Source of the DNA: Thuidium tamariscinum
Lineage: Eukaryota; Streptophyta; Bryopsida; Hypnales; Thuidiaceae
DNA length: 64,000 nt
NCBI GenBank assembly: GCA_947034885.2
Contig: OX344750.2
Location: 36,566,821-36,630,820 of the forward strand
Reading direction: 5' to 3'
Positions 26,601-36,940 of the stretch are shown here, one piece after another (positions within the stretch are counted from its first letter, which is position 1; each line of letters begins with the position of its first letter). The position numbers and the translations under genes were made by a program. The notes under the pieces were generated by a model. That model was not told where the DNA came from. It searched no databases and saw nothing but the letters and a program-made list of their open reading frames with translations.

Positions 26601-26869
26601 TTTTTTGGTGACAATTTCAATACATTTATGCATGCACACATTAATAAATTAAATATATAATTTGAATTTGTAAAATAGGTATGAATATATAAGATATGTT
26701 AGAAATTAGGGTACAATGCTGAATCGCCATTTTGTGGGTCTTGAATATCAATGCCTTCACCACGTTCATATGCAAGCCTAACTTCTTCTATGCTTCCTTC
26801 ATTAGCAGCTTCACACATAGTCTTGCCAATAATTTTTTCTCCAAATAAATCTTCTTCTTCATTGTTTGC
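23627..26869 (-). CDS. Ankyrin-repeat protein with charged coiled-coil and lysine-rich tail, 5' end not found
   Basis: Eight exons: 26715-26869, 26380-26488, 25464-25604, 24547-24621, 24286-24399, 24086-24157, 23860-23922 and 23627-23719. They give 273 codons plus TGA, and all introns after the first are phase 0. The first exon begins at an AG acceptor, so one or more upstream exons are missing. Ankyrin signatures follow in order: CEAANEGSIEEVRLAYERG, GGYKEIAQLLLDVGINV, GDTALHWA, VHRGVNIN, NTPLHLAC and EGADVTICNEFGNDPLL. After them come a Glu/Lys/Arg-rich coiled coil (ERMKKELKDRSEVEELKRAL, QEEKKKQEREAWIKSKLDEV) and the terminal AKKAKKAKKKK. Function is unknown. Ankyrin plus a charged C-terminal helix occurs in IQANK1-like ciliary proteins, which would suit a plant with swimming sperm, but that link is only a guess. 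Small exons and very AT-rich introns hide this gene from ORF scanning. Confidence 0.72.
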
Positions 26870-28477
26870 CTTTATAAGCAAACAAAAAATAATTGATAAA
26901 AAAAATGCCACATTAGAATCTCTAATATGAAGTATATTTGTATTATATACTAAAGTTGTGAAATGTTGTGCTATTGAAGCCAAATTATATATGATAAAAA
27001 AATTATGATATATTCATTTACCATAATTTATTGCTTAAAATCACCACACTTTCAAATCTTAAAGAAACAACATGTATAAGATATTTTAACTTGAATATTT
27101 TTTAAATTATTAGCTCCTACATTTAAAATGTTTTCTATACTAGGTCTCACATAGTCACATTGTTTCTAGAGTAACTTCTAGTATACAATTGTTAGGTTTC
27201 TATGATTCTAAAAGCATTAATAAGTGTAGTTGAAAAAAACTCAATTTCTTTTAATGTTATTAATGGTCAATATTCAATAACTATGATAAAAAAATCCAAT
27301 TTTTGAATTTTGAATTTTGATCTAAGCATCGATAAGGTTCATGGAAAATCAAACAACATAGGTAGATTGATAGATTATTATTGAAGTTGCATTTTTGCAT
27401 TTGAATGATTTGCCATTTAGATTTTTTTTGATAATTAAGGATTACTTTAAGGTTTAAGGTAAGATTTCAGTTTTTGTTGCATTAGGAATATATTGATAGG
27501 TTTTTTGTATAAATTTCAAAAAGTAGACAACTTTGTAATGTCCTGTACAAGACTACAAGTTGACAACTAAGTATCTCTAAAAGTAATAGATTGTTTCATT
27601 TACAATAAAAATCTTTTTTAATTTTTCATTAGATAAATATCAATGATGAATTCTGGTTTGGACTCAGGTATTTGAAACAAGTAAAAATTTGTTAACAGAG
27701 GGTTCTTAAAAAGTCACACTTTTCAATAGAAATATTCAAAATTTTAGAAGTTTTATGTACAAATTATAATATTCAAGTCATAGAGGGTGATTGCAAGAAG
27801 ATTGATCCAAGTAACATGGTGGACTTGTCATGTGCTATAACTTTTGAACATAGTGAACTTGAAATTTTTTATTAGACATGGATAGTTCTATTTTAATCAT
27901 AATTTTTTTTTAAAAATTAAAATATATTTTATATTTTAAAGTCAATTTTTCTAATTTTTTGCACTCTTAAGATTTAGGGGTGTTTGTTAAAACTAGGGAT
28001 AACTCAATATTATTGATGTAGAGCTAAAATTTTTGTAGTCTATTTCAATAGTAGGTAAGTATATTCCTAATAGAAGAAGCTTCTAAAAGTTTATTGTTTC
28101 ACATGCGAATAAAATGAAGTTTGAAGGCAAGAAGAGACTATGAGGTTTGAGATTGTAGGAACTTTGGAAACAATGCCACATTAGCACTTTGATGTGCGAC
28201 ATCAAATATTAATTAAATTAATTTTTAAATAATTTTTTGAAAGAAACTAAATTTTTTAATTTTGTTTTCAATTTTTTAGTATTTTTGGAAAAAAAAAACC
28301 AAAAATTCAGAAAATTAGGCTATCAAGGCTAGTTGGTAGTTTTTGGATAGTATAGGGAACTACTAGGGGAACAATCCTAAAATAGTCTCTTCTTACCTTC
28401 AAATTTCATCTAATGGGATCCCTAGAAAGCACACATTTGAATATTGTAGATGGTTTTATAATCGTTCTTTTAGTGAA
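26870..28477. other. AT-rich intergenic DNA upstream of the ankyrin gene
   Basis: No convincing exon found. The missing first exon or exons and the promoter of the ankyrin gene should lie here. Only AT-rich low-complexity sequence is evident. Confidence 0.4.
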
Positions 28478-28487
28478 ATGTCATTGT

Positions 28488-29448
28488 GAGGGTTGCTATT
28501 ATGTGAGCATAAAAGTGTGAGCCTATATGCCTAGAAGACTATACACCTATGATATAAGTGTCTATATTATAGTAACCTTTTATGTTAACCCCTAAAGCCT
28601 TGAGGTGCACTTTTTGGAATTATAATTTTTTGGGCACCTCACTACAAATGGAGTTCTTATTTTTTTTCGCTGAAATTTTTCCACAAGATGTGCCCAAGGA
28701 GTAGCTTTAAAGTCCAACAATTTTCATAACTTTTGACTTTGTGGTTGAAAAGTTATGGCATGATATGTTTGTTTTTTTACTCAGAGGGCAGCTTGGGCAG
28801 CTGAAAAAACTTCTTAAATTTTTTTTTTTTCAAAAGTGAAATTTCAAATTGATTCTTTAGGTTTTTACAAACATGGGAAGGTTTGTTTCATCCCATTTGG
28901 ATTAAAGAGTCAAAAGTTATGAGCAATTTTAGTTTGCGGGTAGGTATGGTTTTCAAAAATTCCATACTTACCTGCAAACTAAAATTGCTCATAACTTTTG
29001 ACTCTTTAATCCAAATGGGATGAAACAAACCTTCCCATGTTTGTAAAAACCTAAAGAATCAATTTGAAATTTCACTTTTGAAAAAGGAACTTTTTTAAAG
29101 AAGTTGTTTCAGTTGCCCAGGCTCCCCGTATCATGCCATAACTTTTTAACCACAAAGTCAAAAGTTACGAAAATTGTTGGCCTTTAAAGCTACTCCTTGG
29201 GCACATCTTGTGTAAAAATTTCAGAAAATAAAAATAAAAAACTCCATTCGTAGTGAGCTGCCCAAAAAATTTATAATGCCAAAAAACGCACCCCAAGGCT
29301 TTAGGGGTTAATAGTGTATGTATGCTATGAGTACCTATGTTATAGGTATTTATGTTATAAACACCTTCAATGGTTGTATGATATTCACTTATGTGTATGC
29401 TCAAGGCTTACATGCTTACACTTTCATGCTCACATACTAGCACCAATG
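28488..29448. mobile_element. Mutator-like MITE family M, copy 1, split by a foldback element
   Basis: Ends 'gagggttgctattatgtgag' and 'ctcacatactagcaccaatg' are imperfect inverted repeats. They are flanked by identical 10-bp direct repeats 'atgtcattgt' (28478-28487 and 29449-29458), which suits a Mutator-type target duplication. Without the internal 28589-29307 insertion the element is about 240 bp, the size of copy 2. Non-coding. Confidence 0.82.
28589..29307. mobile_element. 719-bp foldback element in a TTAA site (piggyBac-type MITE)
   Basis: Two arms of about 355 bp are reverse complements of each other (for example 'caaaagttatgagcaatttt' against 'aaaattgctcataacttttg') around a loop near 28955. 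Outer ends are 'cccctaaagccttg' and 'caaggctttagggg'. TTAA flanks both sides (28585-28588 and 29308-29311), the hallmark of piggyBac-type integration. It lies inside MITE M copy 1; M copy 2 shows the interruption-free sequence. No open frame of significance. Confidence 0.82.
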
Positions 29449-31708
29449 ATGTCATTGTTATAAAGTATTTATAAATTACTAATTTTTAGTTTTAAATTTA
29501 TTTATTTTTTAATAAATTAAATAAGCCTATTTTCTTCAAGTTTTCTTTCACTCTATTTCATGAATAACTTTTGACCCAAATTTTTTTAGGTCTTACATTT
29601 TTAATGATACGTTTTTTTGGTATTATACTAATTATCCATATTCTATTTTCAATATTTTTCTCCAAAATTCATTATTTAGTTAATATTCCTCAAATGCTAC
29701 AAAAATGTATAAGTCTTTCTCACAATAACCCTAATTTCATTTCACATATGTTAGAAGGATGATTGTGTACAATAAAATCATTTAAAAATGAAGATTTTAA
29801 CTCTTTCAGTTGTCACATGATTATGTGCAATGATTAAAAATTGCAAATTTGGCAACTATTTGACAATCAACTGAGATGTTACTAACTCTAGATAGTCATT
29901 CTTTGAAAATAATAACCGTAAAATCCATTGAAAATTAGAATGTTGTTGTATAGCCATGGTGCCCACCATAGGTTTTTTCATAAATACTTGGTGTAGTTAG
30001 GGCCATCATTTGCCTTCTACTTGCCACCTCTTCTTATGCCATAATTTGTATCTAGGATAATGCTCTCTCTAAAGATCCCATATTTTTATTTGAAACTTGC
30101 ATAGCTTGTTCATTCTTCACCTTGTTTTCTTTGTGTTTACTTTTTCATTGATATTGTATAATTGTAATTTCGGATACCCTTGCTTACTTCTAGAGTTCTT
30201 GCACGTGTGTATTAATCTACAAAATTATAATTTTTAGTTACAACTAGCTGTTGGTGCTTACTATGCTATGCAATCATCATTAGAATTTAGAAAATTGATA
30301 TCATGAAAGCTCAAATCTCACAAAAGCACTAAATCATAGAAGTGCAAAGAAGCATTAAGCCAAAAAAACCAATGGATTTGCTACCTCTATTATATCTTCT
30401 TGTGGATCTTCTTTAATATCACCTTCATTGCAACAACTACATTATTTTTATAATATCACTCTTTGTAAAAAGTGATATTACAAAAGTGATTGCAAATTGC
30501 TACTCCTTTTCTGTAATATCACATTGTGTGACAATAAGATTTTCATGTATTCATGATTGAAAACATTCTTATAACATACTTAAAATAATTATTTGAAGGA
30601 CTTATTGAAATCAATATCATGCATTCTAGTCAAATATATCAAAATTTTATTAATATGTGATACAGTGAATGCATAGCATACCAAGCACCAGCCCCTAGTA
30701 TTAATGTCAATTTAGCTTAACTTTGGCTTTAAACTTCTAAAAATACAATTGATAATATTTTTGTGGGATTTGACTTTATTATGTTGTAAATTGTAGAGGG
30801 TTTCATTCTTTTGTAGTTGAATATATATTTAATTTTCTTTGTAGTGTTCTATTGTTGATATATCTTGTATTGTCGATTGTTACCAATTTCTATATTAACA
30901 TCATACAAATAATTTTGTCAATGTCAATTTCAAATTTTTTTCAACACTATTGATTTTTTGCTAATTTGGTGTAGCATTATTGGATGAATCTACAAAAAAA
31001 ATTTAATTTTTCTGTTTTTCTATAGATATAAATATCATAATGTAGATAATATTGTAGGATGTATATATAGGAGTTTTACACAAATTTAGACAAGTTTCTT
31101 AGATTCAAAGATATTTTAGTAGTTTAGTCATGGCTTATTGTATCTACCATAGATCCACAAATTACTATGAATTTAGGATATTCCTTTAATTAAAGGCATT
31201 TTTATAGATTCAAATGTTATTGTAAATTCCAATAAAGTATCACAAATGCTAGGTAGTGATTCAATATATTCAATTATCAAAATATACTATAAATATAGAT
31301 TTCAAATTTTTTGTTCATTTAAATTGGTTTCTATTAATGTATATTTTCAAAAATCTTTCGAAATGGTGCATTTCAAATCTTTCGGTAGTGGAGTTTTAAA
31401 AAATAGAGTGAGATTATTCATCCTAGTCATATACACAAAATATATTATTTTTCCTAGCCAACGTAGTAAACTTGTGAATCCATTTAGTGTCATGTAATTG
31501 TAATAAAATGATTGAGCACGACTTGAATCAAATAAAACTGACAACTAATGATTGATTAGAGATGATTGAGAATATTCATCTTTGTATAACCAAACTTAAT
31601 CAAATGAATCAAAATGCCTAAAGGGGTCTTAAATGGAGGTATTGAAATTCATTTGGAATATGTGTTGAAAACAAAAAAGGCCCAAAATGATCAATTGAAC
31701 TCTCACAT

Positions 31709-31934
31709 GAGGGGTGCTATTATGTGAGCATAAAAGTGTGAGACTAGAAGACTATACACCTATGATATAAGTGTCTATATTATAATAACCTTCTATACTA
31801 ATAGTGTATATATACTATAAGTACTTATAATATAGGTGTTTATGTTATAAACACCTTCAATGGTTGCATGATATATATATATATGCTCAAGGCTCACATG
31901 TTGACACTTTGATGTTCACATACTAGCACCGTTG
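31709..31934. mobile_element. Mutator-like MITE family M, copy 2
   Basis: 226 bp from 'gaggggtgctattatgtgag' to 'catactagcaccgttg'. The 10-bp flanks 'actctcacat' (31699-31708) and 'actcccacat' (31935-31944) differ at one position. The central junction 'ctatactaatagtg' corresponds to the TTAA site occupied in copy 1. Confidence 0.8.
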
Positions 31935-32399
31935 ACTCCCACATTATAATGTTTAGAGTGACTTGTCTACTTTGACTACACTTGTAAATAAAGAATGTAC
32001 TAGTCAACCTTGTCTTTTACTCTTGACTATAGTTTTAAACCTCAATTTTTAAAATTTAATTTTTTTGGTGGTGATTCAAATTCAAAAGTTTGTTCACTAA
32101 ACTAAATTGACTTTTAAAAGTTTTGAAATTTAAAATTGAATTAAAAAAAAAACAAGAGACTAATATGTACTTAGTTGTCTATTGATACAAATAGGCACAT
32201 GATTGAAACCATCTATAAGCTTTACAAGTTGAATTTCCAAAAGTTTGAAACATATATATCTTTTACTTACTATTGAATATTGTTGAAAGTTTTCAATTTA
32301 ATACAAAGAATGACATAAAATAGAAACAAATAGGATCAAAACTTACTAAAGGCTATATATATATTTGTCAAGACAAAATTAATATGGGTGTAATATAAA

Positions 32400-32603
32400 C
32401 ACTACAAGAAAAAAGGATTATTTTAAGTAGTGTCCTAGACATCACGTCTTTTAAGTAATGTCTTTTAAGTAAGGTTTTAAGTAAAATTTTACTAAAAAGA
32501 TAGTCTTTTCATTAAAATTTTACTTAAAACCTTACTTAAAAGACATTACTTAAAAGACGTGATGTCTAGGACACTACTTAAAACACCCCTTTCTCTTGTA
32601 GTG
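32400..32603. mobile_element. CACTA-type foldback MITE, copy 1
   Basis: Starts CACTACAAGAAAAA and ends TTCTCTTGTAGTG, the usual plant CACTA terminus, with a 3-bp 'aaa' duplication on both sides. The interior is an almost perfect palindrome built on 'taagtagtgtcctagacatc' and its complement. No open frame. Confidence 0.85.
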
Positions 32604-33030
32604 AAAAGCCTAAAAAAGTGCCAATAGTAAGTCTTTTTTAAAGTCTTGAATGAACATATCATGGAGATAAATTAAAAAATGTTATGTTTGTAGTAGCTAA
32701 CTTTGTATGTTTTAACTTCTCAAAGATAACTTCAGCTCCCCTATTTGAAATATGAATTCAATTTTTTCAAGCATGATGAGAAACAAAGTATAATAGGTTT
32801 GAATTTTTTTCCACTATAAATTGCCCCTTGCAAGTCCACAAAAGACTCACCACTAACAATTACTTGCATTTGTCTACAAACACTCTTCTACAAAATATTC
32901 ACATTATGTTGCCCTTTTGTAATTAGATTACCTAATTTAACATAAAAATATATCATGAAAAAATAGATTTCAAAATATCACACTTCCTAGTCAACATTGT
33001 ATACTTGCCACTATAAGCTTAGTATAAGTC

Positions 33031-33147
33031 CATGGTGCTAGTATGTGAGCATGAAAGTGTCAACATCTGAGCCTTGAGCATATATATAAGTATGTATCAT
33101 GCAACCATTGAAGGTGTTTATAACATAAACACTTATATTATAGGTAC

Positions 33148-33218
<71 letters not shown>

Positions 33219-33322
33219 TATTAATATAGAAGGTTATTATAATATAGACACTTATATCATAGGTGTATAGTCTTCTAGGCTCATAGGCTCATACTTTTAT
33301 ACTCACATAATAGCAATTCTCT
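33031..33322. mobile_element. Mutator-like MITE family M, copy 3, with expanded (AT)n core
   Basis: Inverted relative to copies 1 and 2: starts 'catggtgctagtatgtgag' and ends 'ctcacataatagcaattctct'. It is flanked by identical 10-bp repeats 'agtataagtc' (33021-33030 and 33323-33332). The centre holds an (AT)n tract at about 33153-33217, longer than in the other copies. Confidence 0.8.
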
Positions 33323-33339
33323 AGTATAAGTCATCTAAT

Positions 33340-35300
33340 ACCTCAAAAATGAATACCATTAGAAACAACATAATTGTCAACTATTGTGATTGATTGGAGA
33401 TGATTGAAAATAGTCATTTTTGTATGACTAAACTTAGCCAAATGAATCAAAATATGTAAGGAAGGACCAAATCAAGGTCCCAAAACTCATTTAGAATGTC
33501 CACTTAGAAACAAAAGGATCCAAAATGATCAAAGATGACTTCCTTTGTGAGTGCAAAATGTGCAAGGTAACCTTGTCGTTCACACTTGACCATAGTTGTA
33601 ACCTTACTCATAAAAGAACCATTTATTCGCAATGATTCAAACACTACAAGAGAAAGGGGTGTTTTAAGTAGTGTCCTAGACATCACGTCTTTTAAGTAAT
33701 GCCTTTTAAGTAAGGTTTTAAGTAAAATTTTACTAAAAAGACAGTCTTTTTAGTAAAATTTTACTTAAAACCTTACTTAAAAGACATTACTTAAAAGACG
33801 TGATGTCTAAGACACTACTTAAAACACCCCTTTCTCTTATAGTGAAACTTAGAATTTTTTTTGTATTTTTAATTTTAAAAATGGAATTGACATTCAAAAG
33901 TGTTGAAATTTAAGATTATATTTGAGAAAGAATAGGAGAATACTATTTAGTATCCCGTTGGTACCAATATGCACATGATTGAATCCATCTATATCTCTAA
34001 CATGGAAACAAAAGTACATGTTGCTTTCTATTGAATAATGTTGTAACCTTTGAGTACCTAGCCCATGTTCACTCAAATCCAAACCCTTTTATATTCATTC
34101 CAATTAAATTAAAGTAAAACCACCCATAACCAATCATTTAAGGTATTTTAGACATGATTTGGTATAGTGTAAGGCAAAGCAAATATTTATAGAGTTGTAA
34201 TGATAGAGATGATACGGATTTCAAAAACTTTGGTAATTTTATTGCATAAATTGAAATTACTATGAATTTTGAAAGGCAAAAGTTGGGCTTGACCTATAAC
34301 CAACATCTAGAGTCATCCAATTTTGATCATCCAAGAATTATTATTCCACTCATTGCTTCATACTTTCTTGCTTATTTATGTATCATTAAGTTGCTAGTTC
34401 AAACCTTGAAAAAGTACAAAACATGCAATTCAATGAAAAAATGAAAATCTATTCCAACCTTGGTTGGAAATATTGTACCCTATTGATTGGTTATGGGGTG
34501 GTGATTGGAAATAGGTGGTTCTACCTTATCACCTAAGAAAAGATTCACACTAATTGACCTCTTGGTAGTAGAGACATGTTTGGAGGTACATGGAAAGGAA
34601 CAAGTCCTTTGACCTTACCATTGACAAGATTATAAGAGTCAAATAAGGACATCTTTCGCAATATTTTCACCATTGGGACACAACAAAAGGACAAGAATAG
34701 AAACAAATGAAAACCAATTTGTCAAGGGATACATTCATTTGAAGAGATTAGAGGCCTCTAAGAGATAGCGAGTTTGTGTAGTTTAAGAGGGTGGAAACTA
34801 CAAAATCGCAGGGATCTGATGTAGCCACAATAGTGCTAGGTCATTAAATTTTTAAAAAAAAAATTCTTTCAGACTTTTTTTTGCATTTCAGGACCCCAGT
34901 TTTATTTTATTTATTTATTATAATTATAATTATTTTATAAATGTTGGCTTAACAATAGTCAACTATTTTGGAGACTATTTTGACCTACAACACTTCTTTG
35001 AAGACCTCAAATTTCATTTAATATGCCAAAGGCAAAGCAAAAAAATATGGGATTCAAAAGTGCATGTAAATGCCCATAGTGAGCCTTTTTCAAAACCTCA
35101 AACTAGCATATCATAGGAATATATGATTTCCATTATTAATTCTTCCAATCACCCTTGCAAGGCCCACAAAAGACTTGCTACTCACAATTGCTTACACTTG
35201 CACTCATCTACAAAATATTCTCAATAGGTTACTCATCCATAATTAGATTGCCTAATTTAACATACAGGCATATGATGAAAAATTAGATTCTAAAAATGTA
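33340..35300. repeat. Degenerate long repeat U, copy 2
   Basis: Aligns in blocks with 31190-33010 and 40640-42500: 'gattgattggagatgattga', 'ggtcccaaaactcatttaga', 'atatgcacatgattgaa', 'cccacaaaagacttgctac' and 'attagattgcctaatttaac'. It contains the second CACTA element and a stretch (about 34100-34860) not seen in the other copies. It abuts copy 1 at MITE M copy 3, so copies 1 and 2 look like a decayed tandem pair. Confidence 0.5.
33642..33844. mobile_element. CACTA-type foldback MITE, copy 2
   Basis: Begins CACTACAAGAGAAAGG and ends TCTCTTATAGTG, with 'aaa' on both sides. Nearly identical to copy 1 at 32400-32603 and 203 bp long. The palindromic interior is conserved. Confidence 0.85.
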
Positions 35301-36940
35301 CAGTGTGAGTACATAATAAAAACTCAAAAGTATTGTACTCCTCATTCTAACAATTATTCATATTAGTGTAAAAACTCGAGAAAATAGTGTGGGTCTGAGG
35401 GGTACAGTAACCGAGGGAGAACATTCATTTAGCTCTTGAGCGGCATCTATGAGAAAAGTTCCGGTCAGAGTGTAATACTCACTCCGTAAGTAACAAAGGG
35501 TAGTTTCTCTCACAGGACTACAGAAGTACCGGCAGAAGTTTCACAAGGAAGGGAAGGTAGAGTCCAATCCCTCGTGGGAATCAACGAAGAGTTTACCTGA
35601 ACTTTACCTGGAAAACAGAGAACTCCCAAGAGGGAAAAATATGGCCATTACCTCATGGTAATCGATTACTATATGGGAATGTAGTTCCTCTGACTTGGTA
35701 ATAGATTACCTTGTGGTAATGGAGTATGAAAGGTACTACATAAATTGGAGAGAAGAGTCTGAAAATCCGGGGGAAAAAAAACATACATTTTTTTATTATA
35801 TATTTTTATCTTATATTTAATTACAAAGTATAGTTTGCTATACAATGTAAGACGTATTGTACAATACAGTATGTTCTACTTGGACATACCGAAAGCACAA
35901 ACAATGATGATACTCTCGAAAGACTTGCATCTTATACTTCATGAGAGTCTCACCAAACGACAATGCTTATGGGATACTTTCTACAACAAAGAACCACATG
36001 GTAAAATCACATTTTTCTGGGAAGTGTTTTAACATGTGGGAAAGATACAAAGATTTCCCTCTTCATGTGTTGAACTCACACTTGACCACATGGTCAACCA
36101 ATGAATTCATACTTTCCCCTTTGATGAACAGTAGAATGTGGGAAACATAATGCATTTTGCCTGATGCTGCATCGGGTAAAGCTTCCTACCTTCCCTGTGT
36201 TTTGCTACACGATTTTGCACTAGAAAATAGAAATCAATGGAGGAATCAAAGAATATGAGCAAATAGGGAATAGCGTACCCATTACATTCAATAGCTCATT
36301 GTGGCTCTGCCTTTTCTCTACTGTGAAAAGTGTGACATATTCCACACCCAACATCCTCTCCATGTCCACTTACTTCAGTAGGTATTGATGAAACACTATT
36401 GGGATGTCGAATGTTCCACACCTTCCAGAAGGCAGAGGCACCCAATGCTACTGAATGTTATGCCAGCGTCACAAAGTTTCCTCTTGGCAATGCTACTGTA
36501 ACTGAATCAGGAACCGCGGATAAGAAGGCGGTGCACTAGGTCGCAGATTCGCAGAGCAACCGAGCAGGCCCGCCGCCAAGAATGACTGCCTCTACGCTAG
36601 TCCCCGAGCAGGACTGATGCGGACGAACGTTCGGACAAAAGTTCGAGGAAGCTTTGGAGATGGCCACCATCCTATCTGAGTGTGCAGTATAAAGGAGATC
36701 CGTAACAGATTGTTGGTGCCATCAAGGTAACGCATTTTTCATTTGACAGGTGCCGGGCAATGCGAGGCTGGTGTAACTACTCACAACCATCTGACAGTGT
36801 TGCGGTACTCTCAGAATTAGTTCAGTGGCTAGATCACATCGGTGATCGGTTAAACATTTTGCGATTGATTGGAGTTAGTTTAATTTCTTGCAAGTGTGGA
36901 CTTGCGTGTACTGTTACCTGAATTCTAGAGTCGCTGACCC
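35300..36940. other. Intergenic: GC-richer non-coding island and upstream region of the first OASTL-like gene
   Basis: About 35390-35775 is distinctly less AT-rich than its surroundings and repeats 'ggtaatcgatta'/'ggtaatagatta' motifs, but has no open frame or recognisable element ends. It is possibly part of an unknown repeat. From about 36500 the sequence is similar to 42700-43220 upstream of the second OASTL-like gene ('gcggacgaacgttc' in both), so the promoter was duplicated with the gene. Confidence 0.45.

Larger units (their letters stand above)
31190..33010. repeat. Degenerate long repeat U, copy 1 (carries two later insertions)
   Basis: Shares with 40640-42500 the block 'aattccaataaagtatcaca' then 'atgctag.tagtgattcaat'. 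With 33340-35300 and 40640-42500 it also shares blocks around 'ccaaaatgatca', 'ggcacatgattgaa', 'cacaaaagactcaccactaa' and 'attagattacctaatttaac'. No coding remnants. MITE M copy 2 and the first CACTA element are inserted in it. Confidence 0.55.

Noticed and set aside
28589-29307. rho-independent-like or miRNA precursor hairpin
   Set aside because: The stem is about 355 bp per arm with transposon-type ends and TTAA flanks, far too long and regular for a miRNA precursor.
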